Shown here in pieces: positions 48,290-59,744 of a stretch of 64,000 nt of DNA. The position numbers and the translations under genes were made by a program. Within the stretch, counting starts at the first letter, position 1. Each line of letters begins with the position of its first letter. The DNA is taken from contig JACEEZ010018080.1 of NCBI GenBank assembly GCA_016584305.1, positions 47,501-111,500 of the forward strand, in the 5' to 3' direction. This stretch comes from Chionoecetes opilio (taxonomy: Eukaryota > Arthropoda > Malacostraca > Decapoda > Majidae). The notes below the pieces were generated by a model. The model was not told where the DNA came from. It did not search any database and saw only the letters and a list, made by a program, of their open reading frames with translations.

Positions 48290-48750
48290 AAAACTGTACA
48301 TAAGGCAGAATATGGCATAGGTCGCAGGAGGGGGCAGTACAGAAAGGGTCCTAATTCTACACTAACACTTGTATAACTATATATATAACTGTATTACAAG
48401 GTGAATATTAACCTTCTACTCATCATACCTACATGCAAAACCTTCACAATCCCGTGGAAATAGCAGAAAACAGCATAGGGGAAGGGGCTTTCTCTCTAGA
48501 CTAACATCTGTATTTGTATGTCTGAGGGTGAATAGTGACCTTTTTCTACAATAAATGCATGTAAAACCCTAAAATATTCCATGTACAGAAATAATAAAGC
48601 TGTAATTAGGGCAGAAAATAGCATAGGTAGTTGGAAGATAGGGTAGGTTAGGGAATGGGGTGAGGGAGTAGGGGGGGTTCTCACTCTACTCTAATATCCG
48701 TATATCTATTTCGGAGGGCTATTAATGGTCACTAAACACCACATATACCT
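48290..48750. repeat. Three diverged tandem units of about 150 bp
   Basis: Each unit has, in order, 'gcagaa(a/t)a(t/c)agcatagg', a G-rich run, a 'ct(a/c)taatatc(c/t)gtat'-like stretch, then 'gggtgaata / gggctatta', then 'acatgcaaaacc'-like text. Confidence 0.6.
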
Positions 48751-48932
48751 CTACTGCCTTAAGAATAACGTGTATCAGGTTTCTTTTGAGGTTAGGTTAG
48801 TCATTGCAAAGTTATTGGTGTGCTAAGATAAGAGGAGGCCGCGGTCGTGGTCCCAAGGCTGGCCAACCCTGGACGGGGACATCACCACCGACCCTCCCCG
48901 TCTTATATCTCCATTTTTACCTCACCCCGCAG

Positions 48933-48971
48933 CCCCAAGACACAGCATAACACCAAATCTTCCAACGAGGG
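48933..48971 (+). CDS. Candidate 39-base alternative exon
   Basis: A good acceptor (pyrimidine-rich, ending 'ccccgcag') and a consensus donor (GAGGG|gtgagt) flank 39 bases. Open in one frame only: one base, then PKTQHNTKSSNE, then two bases. That phase is exactly what the donor-like site at the channel stop codon (32864|gtaacc) would need, giving a longer C-terminus. The distance is 16 kb and many LINEs lie between, so this may equally belong to another transcript or be chance. A diverged copy of the block lies at about 49130-49165 without a clean donor. Low confidence. Confidence 0.22.
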
Positions 48972-51137
48972 GTGAGTACGAGTCTGTATACTGCTTAAAT
49001 TACCCGTGGAGTGAATATTTAGGCAACATGGTAGTAAGGTGATGGTCTTCCTTGCTGGGTCCTGGACGGGTCACATCACCACAACTCCGCCCGTCTTCTA
49101 TCACTATTTTAACCTCCTCCATCACCCCCCCGGCACAATACAACCTCAAATCAACCATCTACAGGTGGTGGTGTGCCTATATACCGCCTGTGGTACCTGT
49201 GGAATATATATAAAGGCAACGGGTAAGGAATTTGAAAGATTTTCCTTTTAACTGAGTGAACCATTTTATGTTTTTGTTATATGTTACTTTCTCTTCATCC
49301 TGTGGTTATATGCGTGTTTGTGGTTGTATTTCACCGTGTTGTGGTGATGATGGACCTGTGGTAGTGGTGTTTCTTTGTGGTGGTGTGTGGCGGTGCTATG
49401 GGCTGCCTCTGTTATGTTATTCAGTGTGCACAAAAACTATGATTCATGTCATGTTTGGGTTCATTTTACATCATTATACACTTGAATAAGAACTACGTCT
49501 ATATTTCCAGCATAGTATTGTTACATTTCATATAATTTGGGGTTAGTTATTGACCTAGATAAGAATACAGGCCTTGGTTCCATCACCCTCATATTTCTTA
49601 TTCTCGTCGGTTGAAAACTTTGTACGAAAGTGATGTTTACGTGTTATATTATCTGCCGTCCATGAATTCATCTTGCCGGAGGGGAATAAAGTGTTAGTTT
49701 TTGGAGAATAGAGAAGGCGTGACCCAGGCTGCTGTGGTGTGCTGTGAGGCTGTGTTGCGTGGAATGTGCCGAGAATGTGGCCATTATTTGGTTATTAATT
49801 AATCCACACGTTGCATAGACAGCGACCAAAGCTTCATTTTGACCCTAGTTGTGTGTATTCTTTGATAACTTTAAGATATGCGTGATTGAAAAGCGAGCGA
49901 TAATATTTGTACTTTACTCGTACTTGATTGAAACTTCCCTCGTCAGTTGTGATTTCATTTTAATCAATACAAGTTATGTATTAAGTATAAGTGATAATTG
50001 TTAACTAATGTTAGGCAAGCCTATCAGACTTGGGTATAGGGTACCTATGCTGGTAAGTTATGAGTGTTAATCTTCCAGACCATTTCATCATTCCTGATTT
50101 AATGCAGTCAAAATATATCCATTATCGAATATATCAACAATATGTTGTCATGTTTTGCATCCAGTCACCCGTTTTTTAATAATCCGCAATCAAAATCTGC
50201 AAATTCCCTGAGCTTCCAAAATGCTTCTGACGACTAGCAGATGACGCACCATGGCTCGGTGACATAACAAAAGGTAGCCTCCCTCCCCACGCGGTAATCC
50301 ATAAGCACGTGAACACAGAAATAAATATAGTACTTAAAGAATTTTGGGTGTTTCTCATATTTTTTTTTTTGCGATATGGCATTGGGCGATTTTTAGCATA
50401 TACATACTTGCATCCTTTATGGGTGCCATAAGACAGCTGTGCCTTTCTAGAGAGCTTATCACCCGTTTCCGACCGATACGGCCATGAGAAATGAGTGGAG
50501 AATGTTTGAGCGCCGGGGAGAAAAGGTTCTGTGATGCAGATTGTCGGCCTCCCGTGGCGTCATCAGCAAGTTCCGTGCGGCGGCTGGAACGAAGCTGATT
50601 TTTTTCCCGCGCTTTTTACAAAAGTCGTGATTTTACAGAACTAGGGCGTGGAAATTAATTATTTTTTGTGGATTAGGTGTTTTGAATGAACATTCAACAT
50701 ACTTATGTAAAGAAAAAATGGGTCTGGACGATTACTGTGAGGTACAAGTGTGATCAGACTTACAAGACTCGGGGAAAGTTTCTCGAAATGTGTTAATTCA
50801 GCGGCAGGCGTACAGAACTCCATCGGAACAGTTTTCAAATCTGTGTAATCATAGAGGATCTAGGATTGGTATAATGGACGAGAACTGCGCGGTCGCTGCT
50901 GCCATTACCGCTTACGTTTTCTATATATATTTTTGCTCAGTTAACTTTGTAGTATTAATCCACTTTTGCGTAACCTTCAAAACTTAAATGCATATCGAAG
51001 AAATTATATAGTTGTCTAATAGTGCATACAGGCACACCCTCTCCATCCAGAGGCCTTCCAACCCTTTACGAGGTTAGGTTAAGGCTCGGTTAGGTTAATA
51101 ATCCTGCTGGGGGATTGAAGGGGGCAGAACCCCCTCG
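48972..51137. other. No gene recognised
   Basis: 48880-49035 and 49060-49230 are an imperfect tandem duplication ('gtcttatatctcc' against 'gtcttctatcact', each followed by 'aacacc/aacctcaaat'). At 50874 the block ATGGACGAGAACTGCGCGGT opens MDENCAVAAAI; see findings. TTAGG-like patches at 51070-51150. Confidence 0.5.
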
Positions 51138-51517
51138 TTAGGAGATTAGGTTAGGGTAATAATCCTCCCGGCAGGGTGGGGCAAGCAGACCACTCGGCGG
51201 CTGGTCGAATGTGGGACGGGGCGGGACACACTTGTTTTCGTAAATTCCGTCACTTCCCTGGTTTCTGAGACACTGACTTATTTCCTGGCCAAGTTTTAGT
51301 GCTTTTTCTGATGGAGATACGTTGTAATTGGAAACGACCATGGCGACCTCAGGATTTGGTGATGAAAATGACACAAAAGCTTTTTAACGGGTTTCCGGAG
51401 AATATAAATATCTCCATCGGATAAAGCACCATTTTTTGGCAATGAAAAGTTAGTCGGTGTCTCAGAAAATGACTGCGCAGTGCCGCAGTCCATTTCTACC
51501 GAGATCTGGACACTCAA
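51138..51517 (-). pseudogene. Unidentified frameshifted coding-like fragment
   Basis: Two minus-strand frames abut: 51517 onward (SFSETPTNFSLPKNGALSDG) and 51374 onward (SNYNVSPSEKALKLGQEISQ). Together they look like a single protein with one frameshift near 51370. I do not recognise a domain; it may be an exon of a lost gene or transposon. Confidence 0.3.
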
Positions 51518-51643
51518 ATCTTTGGGTATGACCAGTTGTTATAACTAAAATAGGATGTTTTTTCGGTATTATTTCAGTAGTGGGCTTTCAAAAGTCCTAA
51601 GATTCTTACCTATATCATTGTGTAGATTTCTTCATTCTGAGTA

Positions 51644-52137
51644 CAGTAAATCCTTCCTAAATCAAACCCGTATAATTAGAACATTGGATAATTCGACCTG
51701 TTTCAGACCCAGTTCAAATTTTTCAACAACTTTACATAATCTGAACTGAAGTTTGAATTGTCCGGGTCTTACTAGTGCGAGTCCGACCTCTCCCATGCGG
51801 CCCGCGGCTGCCTCAGTCTTTCGTGCGCGTTCCTCCTGGCAACATCTCCCCGCAGAGTGCTCGCTCATACAACCATGTGTTCTTTTATTGCCTCTCTAGC
51901 CTTGAAGTGGATTATTTTGATGCCTGAGTGCTTAGTGTACAGAAGTACTGCATTTTAAGCCTTCAGTATCTGCCATGTTTTGTTAAGTACAAGTAATACA
52001 ATCTGTGCTGTTTTGCCATGTTTTAAGCGAGTTCTTATTGTGTGGAGGGGCTAAAGGTAACCATTGGATTATTCTGAGTTTTGGCTAATTCGACCCAGGT
52101 CTTCCCTCAATTAGTTCGAATTACAGAGGGTTTACTG
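51644..52137. mobile_element. pogo/Tigger-like MITE (family E)
   Basis: Ends CAGTAAATCCTTCCTAAATC and complement CAGTAAACCCTCTGTAATTC; TA on both sides. The empty site at about 26400 (complement) reads 'ctgagtattgtgag'. 494 bp. Confidence 0.92.
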
Positions 52138-52210
52138 TATTTTGAAACCCATATCCCATGTCGCAATTGAATAATGATGGCGTTTTATGAACTAACAAAA
52201 TCTACTGTTA

Positions 52211-52582
52211 CAGTAAACCCTCTCTAATTCAAACTAATTAGGGGGAGATCTGGGTCGAATTAGCCGAAAGTCCTAATTATCCGATGGTTACCTCTAGCCC
52301 CTCCACACAATAAGAACTCACTCAAACATGCCAAAACAGCACAGATTGTATTACTTGTACTCACCAATACCATCGTATTAATGTGATAATTATCGCATAT
52401 CTGGTCATGCTGGGCAGCCGCGGCACACACCGCATGGGAGAGGCCGGATTTGCACTAGTAAGGTCCGGATAATTCGAACTTCTGTTGGAATTAGGGAAAG
52501 TTGTTGAAAAATTCAAACTGGCCTGAAACAGGTCAAATTATCCGAAGTTTGAATTATACGGGTTGGAATTACAGGTTTACTG
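52211..52582. mobile_element. pogo/Tigger-like MITE (family E, second copy)
   Basis: Ends CAGTAAACCCTCTCTAATTC and complement CAGTAAACCTGTAATTCCAA; TA on both sides. The interior is largely the reverse complement of 51644-52137 ('atgttttaagcgagttctta' against 'taagaactcactcaaacatg'), so it is the same family in opposite orientation. The empty site in the 26-kb copy reads 'accgttatttcagcc'. Confidence 0.92.
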
Positions 52583-52830
52583 TATTTCAGCCAGAAACGG
52601 TTAAGTTAGGTTAAATCAGATTAGGTTAGGTTAGGTTAGAGGTGGGGTTTACTAACAGATGATATCAAGAAAAAATTAAATGAACAATACTATGGCAGTG
52701 CGAAGCAGAGCAAGGTTTGCGGGGCGGGCCGGGAGTGGCGGGGCGGGGCATCCCCCAACACCTGTAAACAAACATTGATTTTGGATTGATCGGTGGTTGC
52801 CCAATGACAAAAATTTACCGTTTTTTCAAA

Positions 52831-53674
52831 TAAAGATTGTTTTCTTCCACCAAAAGCTAGTAGTAAAGTGCCGGCATTTTTTATATCTTCACCAACTCAT
52901 AAATCTGATGTTTCTGGTGGAAAATAACTCCATAAGAAATCCATCATAATTTACTCACAAAAAAATAGTCCATGCCTCATGACTCCCATGAAGCATCCTT
53001 ACAGGCTTCTACCTGATTTGGTGTCAATGACAGTGGAAACATCACCACCATGACCCACTGTGTCCCTCCAATAGCCACACACACCCCACCTTGCCCCGCA
53101 AATATCCATCTCTGCCCAGCAAATTTTGAACAGTGGACCCCAGATATGTTATTGTGAACATCATTTCAAGCTAAATATAACCACACGTCTTACACACTGC
53201 TAAACCAGGGTGAGCAAGGACCCCCCTGGAGCCTCCATCTCATGTCCACCCAGATACGTTATAGTGAATATCATTTCAAGCTAAGTTAACCCCAGGTTTA
53301 CCTACGGCCATGCCAGGCTCCCCCTGAACCCCCAGTGGTGAAAATTTACAATGTGACTGGGCCTTGATTTTCAGACATGTTTGATTTGTTTTTGTTCAAT
53401 ATTTGATGCTTTGTCAAATGGAGGTTTTGTCTTGACAACTCTCAAAATAGTTTTTTTCTCCAATTCGAGAGTGATGACAAATTCTTAAAAATGCACTTTT
53501 TAGATTTTTTCACTGAATAAAACTTAATCTCCATTTGAAAAAGCATCAAATAATTTCCTAATCAAACCATCAAGCTAACCTAACCTAACCCTCAAACTAA
53601 CCTAACCAAACCTAACTTAAGAAAAATCTAATGTTTGCACAACTTTTCATTGTTACTTTCACACTCGTTCTGAT
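52831..53674. other. No gene recognised
   Basis: 53130-53190 and 53235-53300 share 'gttat(t/a)gtgaa(c/t)atcatttcaagcta', a local duplication. CCTAA-type repeats at 53575-53620. 53400-53560 contains complementary 'tttgatgctttgtcaaatgg' and 'ccatttgaaaaagcatcaaa' words, a short inverted repeat. Confidence 0.5.
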
Positions 53675-53753
53675 CTATAGAAACAGTAGAAAGGTGAAAA
53701 ATACTTGAATCCAGTCAGTCATGTTATTCATATTAGCTCCCCCCAGACAAGCT

Positions 53754-54287
53754 TCAAGCTTGCATCCTGGGTGCAGGTGCATCCTCCCGCACAGTGTACA
53801 GCGGTTCTTGTTCATCATACTTCTGGTTCTGGCAGAAAGAACACTGATCCTTGTTGAAGGGTTTCGTAGCTGATCGAGTAGAAGTAGATTGCCACTGTTT
53901 GTTGAATCCTTTCTCTCCTTCGTAGCGCTTACTTTTCCTACCGAGTCGATTACCTGACACATATCCTTCTTGCTTGCATTTTATGCCACGTGAAATATGA
54001 TCTTTGTTAGTTAACTTTGCGTAGCATTTTTGATGCCAAATCGTGTGTGCTGCCTGTAACGTTTCTTTAGTAGCTTCACCGAGTCGTCTTTGGATTTGAA
54101 GACAGTCAACATCTTGTGACTTTGCCCGTTCTTTAATTGCCGTCAACAAATGATCAAACGACGTAGCCCTTGGATTAGACACTATGAGGCCCATGCGAGT
54201 AGTATCTTTTTGGCAGATAATACACTGCTTCCAATTGGTTTCTTCAATTCTTTCTGATCGATGTCCAAGGTCTTGTATCTCGTTCAT
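53754..54287 (-). CDS. Cys-rich protein fragment of unknown function, expanded invertebrate type
   Basis: An open frame of 177 codons from ATG 54287 (MNEIQDLGHRSERIEETNWK) to a stop at 53754. It holds C-x2-C (KQCIICQ), SFDHLLTAIKERAK, a W-H-x2-C box (HTIWHQKCYAK), and a second C-x2-C (DQCSFCQ) close to the end. The pattern looks like two zinc-binding modules of the kind found at the N-terminus of large uncharacterised proteins that are multi-copy in aquatic invertebrates and often transposon-linked. A splice-acceptor-like 'tgttattttgcag' lies 22 bases before the ATG, so there may be a 5' exon. The second module is cut off ('EDAPAPRMQA' then stop), so the frame is a partial gene, a first exon or a pseudogene. 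Neighbours give no clue: TTAGG-like repeats downstream, AT-rich DNA upstream. Confidence 0.5.
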   Translation of the reverse strand: MNEIQDLGHRSERIEETNWKQCIICQKDTTRMGLIVSNPRATSFDHLLTAIKERAKSQDVDCLQIQRRLGEATKETLQAAHTIWHQKCYAKLTNKDHISRGIKCKQEGYVSGNRLGRKSKRYEGEKGFNKQWQSTSTRSATKPFNKDQCSFCQNQKYDEQEPLYTVREDAPAPRMQA

Positions 54288-55580
54288 GATGGCTCACTGT
54301 ATACCAATCTGCAAAATAACAGTTGCAATGTTAGTTTTAAACATTTGTAAATTTCATGACATTTAAAAATCCTGAGATTCTTAGTAAGAAAAGAGTGCAC
54401 ATTATGTAGATATTTGTAAATAAATACAAGTGTGTAAGTCATGTCATATGTTGTAGAAGTCTGCTCACATTATTTTAACCATTCATACTTAATTCTCATG
54501 ATTTAAATGTTGGGTAAAATTTTACACAACTGTCTATTTTGTCAAAGTGATTAAGGAAATATACACTCTTATTCACAAGCTTATGAATCTTAATGAAGAA
54601 AAGAAACAAACATGACTCTTTGGGAGTCGGTGTGTACGGCAGGGACTTCATTCATATAATTAAGGTGTTTGTAAAATTTTACACACATTTTTTACAGTGT
54701 AATAAAGTGTTATGGTGATTTGGGCTCTTCATAAGTAATTTATTTGGATTCAACACCCCCTTAAAACCTAAGAAAAGACACCTTAAATTGGTATATATGT
54801 AGTTATAGTCAAAATATTGAACATTCACGGTGAATATTGGCAGCCATTTTGAAATTCCAAAATGGCCGCCATAACGGATTATAAAAATTTGGAAACATTG
54901 GTTTTCACTTTATGTAGACCTTTACCTTCATGAAAATGCAAAAATTAGCAACTCCCCACAAAAATCCAGCGAAATTACATAATGGCCCTGACTATAAGGG
55001 GGAAAAGAAAATAGTGATTCGGAGTATTGGTGGAAACAGCACCTATACTGGCCGTTAAATATAAAACTTGTGAATAAGCTTACAACAAACTAATCATGTT
55101 CTTGGCACAGTCCCTGCATCACATCCCGGACTGCTCCCATGCATGTGTCACCTGCCAGGGCGGATTCCAAATCAGTATCCTAGTGATTTAAAGCTGAAGA
55201 TATTGAAATTCAATAATATTTTGCAATGCAACACAAAAATATCTTATCTGTACGAGATTCTTGAAATGTCTTAAATGGAACAAGTACAGATGTGGTTCAG
55301 TCTCAGTCGTAGAGTAAATATGAAATAAACTTAACCTTCGGGTAGGCAGCTAAGGCCATATATAGCCTGCTAGGGCAATGATATGCCACTACTCATGGGT
55401 TAGACTCAACCCATAGATTTAACCCATGAGACTAACCCCTTAGAGGGGTATAACATGTACAGTAAGCCCTCATTAAAATTAAAGTTTTCTTTCTTTAATT
55501 TTTTACATCAATGGTCTGGCTAAGGGATAAAAAAGTAACAAAAAGCCCACAGTTTTTATGATATTATTATTATTTTTTAT
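54288..55580. other. No gene recognised
   Basis: AT-rich. A short inverted word pair 'attttgaaattccaaaatgg' at 54846-54865 and a small palindrome 'actcatgggttagactcaac / cccatgagactaacc' at 55392-55435. 55461 begins CAGTAAGCCCTCATTAAAAT after TA, a possible orphan left end of a pogo-like MITE. Confidence 0.5.
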
Positions 55581-55771
55581 GTTGTAGCCTATAGCGCCTG
55601 TAGGCTTATGGAAAGTCGTGATGTTGGTCGATCTCGCCCATTGGTGGCGCAGGTTGGATTTTTATAGTGACACCTGTGGTCTTAGGTGAAGATCCTGTTT
55701 TCTGTGATGTTCAGATCTTCAGTTTAGGCTCATGCAGCCCCTAGAGTCCACCGTCACACTCGCAATCGGAA
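55581..55771 (-). repeat. SINE-like dispersed repeat (copy 3 of 3)
   Basis: Inverted relative to 3443-3622 and 29551-29781, sharing 'tggtggcgcaggttgg' and 'tatagtgac' words. Confidence 0.6.
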
Positions 55772-55779
55772 GACAGGTA

Positions 55780-56559
55780 CCCTATTTTACGGCTTATAAG
55801 ACGCTGCATCTTGGAAGACGCACCCTGATTTTGGAAAGAAATTTCTAAGAAAAAAGAAAGAAAAAAAACGTCTGATATACAGTCATTTTTACACAAGAAC
55901 ACACTCACTATTCATTATCTTCATTTAGCACTGCTTATCAGCCAGTTTTATTTTCTAGCTTGAATGGGAGAGTATAGTTAATTGTTATGTTGGCTGGCTG
56001 AACATGTAGGCTACACGCAGGTCGGACGGCGGGAGTGAAAACAAACCCGCTTGCGGCGGTGTGCAGCTGCGTGCCTGCCAGCCATGCCAATCAGCTGAGT
56101 CTGGCTTTGTTGTCCTGAGTGTAAACACCTCTCGTCCTCCCGTGCCTCACTATGTTGCCTGCCTCCTGTGCCTCACCACGTATTGTTTGAATTTTCCTGT
56201 ATGCGTGTAGTATTTGTGATGGCTACATGTACATTAATTAGTATACAAACTTTCACCTAATATAACAAACAAAGTTCCTTATACACGGAATGGCTGTTGG
56301 CGCCAATCTGCCGAGGCGGAATGGCTCCCGCCAGTACCGCAGTAAATAGCACAGCGTGAAGACAGATTAGTTGATTTGAATGTCTTATGGTATTTGATAT
56401 ACTTGTAACAGATAAGTACTGAGGTTACATCATATCAGAGGCTGAATTGAATAGCTACCTAAGCTAACCTCCTACAACATTCGTCTTGGAAGACGCATGA
56501 GTGTTTTTCAGGGTATTTTTTTGGGGGAAAAAGTGCGTCTTATAAGCCGTAAAATACGG
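55780..56559. mobile_element. TA-target TIR element, CCGTATTTTACGG family copy 2
   Basis: Ends CCCTATTTTACGGCTTATAA and complement CCGTATTTTACGGCTTATAA; TA on both sides. It lacks the pogo-like insert present in the copy at 13038-15419 and so documents the empty site. No transposase. Confidence 0.88.
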
Positions 56560-56671
56560 TATATGGTGCATGCGAGTTTCTTCGGCCACTCGACGATGGA
56601 TTTGACAGTTGCTCCTTGGTGAGACTTGAACTCTGGACCTTCTGCTCTCCTACCAGACTCTTGAAAGAGTT

Positions 56672-56741
56672 GCCCCTGGCAGGATTCAAACTCGGGACAT
56701 TGAGTTCACCACTCTAAGACGCTAACCACTCGGCCACCGCC
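56672..56741 (-). repeat. tRNA-like SINE head
   Basis: The reverse strand reads GGCGGTGGCCGAGTGGTTAG with A box, and GAGTTTGAATCC as B box, like a Leu/Ser-type tRNA, but stem pairing is imperfect. The flanking text on the same strand (to about 56565) looks like a SINE body. Confidence 0.5.
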
Positions 56742-56879
56742 TCCCTGAAGCGGTACTGCCAAACCCTATAAAGCAGACAGTAAGATGTTTTAGAAAGGGT
56801 GGTGGGCCAATTTATTTTAGGAGGTGTATTGATGCTCCGCTCAGAAGTTATTCAAGTCGTAGGAATGTGGAAATTTTTC

Positions 56880-57137
56880 GCCTCCGTGGTGCGGTGGTGT
56901 CCAATTCGGATCAGAACAGTCGGCGGCTTGCCCAACCAGCTGTTCATCCTCTCTTTCGGGGTTAATAGATGGGTACCTGGGGAAACCTGGGGAAGGTAAC
57001 TGTGGTAACCCAGATTTCACACTAGCCCTGTGTCCCAAGGTAGCGGGTTGTCACCCACCACAGACTCAAAGGCCAATGCAACGGAGATGAGCACTGCGGC
57101 CACGTGCAGCATAGCGTATGCTCCCATCTTTACTTTA
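56880..57137 (+). repeat. tRNA-derived SINE (family S), internal deletion in the head
   Basis: Head 'gcctccgtggtgcggtgg' has lost part of the tRNA middle; the body is as at 45035. It abuts the 3' end of a LINE. Confidence 0.82.
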
Positions 57138-57139
57138 AT

Positions 57140-58560
57140 GCAGAAAAATAGAAACAGGAAGAGAATTCCAGAGTTTACTAGTGAAAGGGATGAAAGAGTA
57201 AAGATACTTGTTAACTCTTGCATTAGTAAGATGACAGAATAGGGATGAGAATAGGTTGAAAGCCTTGTGCAGCGAGGCTGCTGGAGGGGGAGAGACATGC
57301 AGTTAGCAAGTTCAGAAGAGCAGTGAACATGAAAATAATGGAATGTTATGAGTGGATGGCCCCTTAACATAAGAGACATAATTCATACATGGTGGATAAG
57401 GCCTCTGTACAGAGCAAGCAACTGGGAGGGAGAAAAAATGGATGCAGATGCTACAGGACACCTAACTTCTAAGCTAATTTAGGATGAGATGAGATGTGAA
57501 ATTTCCAGTTGAGTTTTCTAATAAAGGACAGCCCAAGAATGTTCATTGTAAAAGAAGGAGGCAGTTGAGTGGCATTGAAGAAGAGGGAATAGTTATCTGA
57601 AAGGTTTTGTCAAGTAGATAGGTGAATAAACTGGGTTTTTAAGGCATTTAACAAAACATGGTTTGTTCTGCCCCATTCAGAAATTATAGAAAGATCAGAA
57701 GTTAGGCGCTCTGTGGCATCCATTCATGAATCACTTAATTTCGGTGAAGTTTGACGCCTAGTGAACGATGTTGAAAAATGCAGGGTAGAATCATCAGCGT
57801 AGGAATAGATGGGGCTTTGAGTTAGACTTAGCAGATCATTAATGAATAATAGAAAGAGAATGGGTGATAGGACAGAATCCTGAGGAACACCACTATTGAT
57901 AGACTTAGGAGAATAATGACTGTCTACATTGGCTGCAATAGTACAATGAGAAAGGGAACTTGAGAAGAAGGTGCAGAGAGAAGGATAGAAAGCGAATGCA
58001 GTTTGGAAATTAAATATTTGTGCCAGATTCTACTAAAAAGCTTTTGATATGTCAAGGGCAACAGCAAAAATTTCACCGAAACCACTTAAAAAGGATGACA
58101 AAGATTCTGTTAGGAAAGCTAGAAGATCGCCAGTAGATCGTCCTTTCTAGAAACAAAACTGACGATCAGATAGATCATGAGCAGATAGATGTTTAAGAAT
58201 CTTATTAAGAATAGATTCAAAAGCTTGAGAAGGACAGGAAGTCAAAGCTATAGGACGGTAGTTTGAAGGATTAGAACGGTCACCCTTCTTAGGAACAGGT
58301 TGAATATAAGCAAATTTCCACCAAGAAGGAAAGGTGGAAGTAGATAGACAAAGACGGAAAAGTTTGACCAAGCAAGGTGCAAGCACAGAAGCACAGTTTT
58401 TGAGAACAATAGGAGGGACTCCGTCAGGACCGTAAGCCTTCCGAGGATCTAGGCCAGAAAGGGCAAAGAAAACATTACGAAGGATCTTAATACAAGGCAT
58501 AATATAGTCAGAGGGTGGAGGAATAGGAGAAGCAGAAGCAGAAACACCTCCGCTTAGGTG
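57140..58560 (-). pseudogene. LINE family B, copy 2: 5'-truncated, RT core present but broken
   Basis: The minus strand begins with LDPRKAYGPDGVPPIVLKNC (RT block 1), then FPSWWKFAYIQPVPKKGDRS and SNYRPIALTS (58500-58150). A stop then splits it from 'ALDISKAF' (about 58040, first catalytic Asp), 'SPILFLLFINDLL' and 'YADDSTLHF' (about 57860-57790, catalytic YADD), ending with the C-terminal region and 'SSELANCMSLPL' (about 57310). In-frame stops and frameshifts make it a fossil. Same family as 36150-38235, which lacks this RT core. Jockey/CR1-like by motif style. Confidence 0.82.
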
Positions 58561-58894
58561 TGTCCCGAGGCGGCACTGGAGCGATAGGACAGGTTACGGA
58601 AAATAATTGTTATTGGAGGAGCCTAACGGAGAGAATAGTTTAACAGAGTAAGCTCAAAGTTAGAGGTTAAGAAAAGGTCAAGACTATTGGGAGTGTCTCC
58701 AAGGGGGAAGGGCTGTACATTAAAGCCAAAAGTTTGTTATATATGAAGACCAATATGTAGGGGTCCTTAATTGTATTTGGTGTCTAATGGGTGTTATTTG
58801 GTAATACTACATACACATTTAGTTAACTGTACTTTTCATGTATGTACGTGCACGTTGGGGACCAGAATATTAAGGGGGTCACGTAGAGGTAAAG

Positions 58895-59040
58895 GTAAAG
58901 ATGGGGGCATACGCTGTGCTGCGCGTGGCCTCGGTGCTCATCTCCGTCGCATTAGCCTTTCAGCCTGTGGTGGGTGAGAACCCATTACCCCGGTACACAG
59001 GGCTAGTGTGACATCCGGGTTACCACAGTTACCTTCCCCA
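58895..59040 (-). repeat. tRNA-derived SINE (family S), 3' fragment
   Basis: The complement of the SINE 3' half, ending at 'accttcccca', which is the middle of the full copies; the tRNA head is missing. Confidence 0.85.
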
Positions 59041-59744
59041 AGATATTCTTAATTTTAAGTATGCGCCAAATCATCCTATATATCCGATTCCCGATATCCG
59101 TTCCTACTTTCAGTGGGCCATAGCAAGGCACGGCTAATTTAGCTGGGCAATCTTACTTTGGTTAAAAGGATTTGGTCAAAGTTTTGAGATTAACTTTTTG
59201 CCTATCACTTTTAGGTGGCAGTGCTTTTAACCACGGTAGCTAACAAAATTATTCATAACACCCCTGAACTCCCCCCCCTCCCTCCCATAAATCACGCAGA
59301 TCAGCAAATGATTCAAACGCCCTACCAAATTCATCAAATGTTTAATGCAAACCCAAATCCCCCCCAAAAAAAATATTTCATTGCCCACATCCGTGTGTTT
59401 GGCCGCGGGCGTCTGTATGTAAACATTAGAGATGGAACCAGAGGGGGGGATGCACACCCACCACACCAGCCAAGTATAGTATAGTATAGGACTGAGTATC
59501 AATAAACCATTGGTGACTAATCAGGCACTTGAAGGATTGCAGCAGATTGTGTCTAGTTAATTATCTGTCCAGACCACCAGACTGCCCACCCATCACAAAT
59601 TCTTGTATCCACCGTCGGGCACCAAATGTTCATCATGGAGGTACATTTTTACCTAACACTATAATGCATTTGGTGGTTAAAACTTATATATTCCACAGAG
59701 TTTTTGTGTGTGGAACAATAGTAACTATAAAAACAGGAAATACG
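59041..59744. other. No gene recognised
   Basis: Mixed sequence; short C-runs at 59271-59284 and 59360-59365. No domain in the short frames. Confidence 0.5.

Larger units (their letters stand above)
51555..52830 (+). repeat. Dispersed repeat with two MITEs inserted (pairs with 26010-26480)
   Basis: 51555-51643, 52138-52210 and 52583-52830 align with the complement of 26010-26480. The two gaps are the MITEs at 51644 and 52211. It ends with TTAGG-like words (52598-52640) and GGCGGGGC-type text. Confidence 0.8.
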
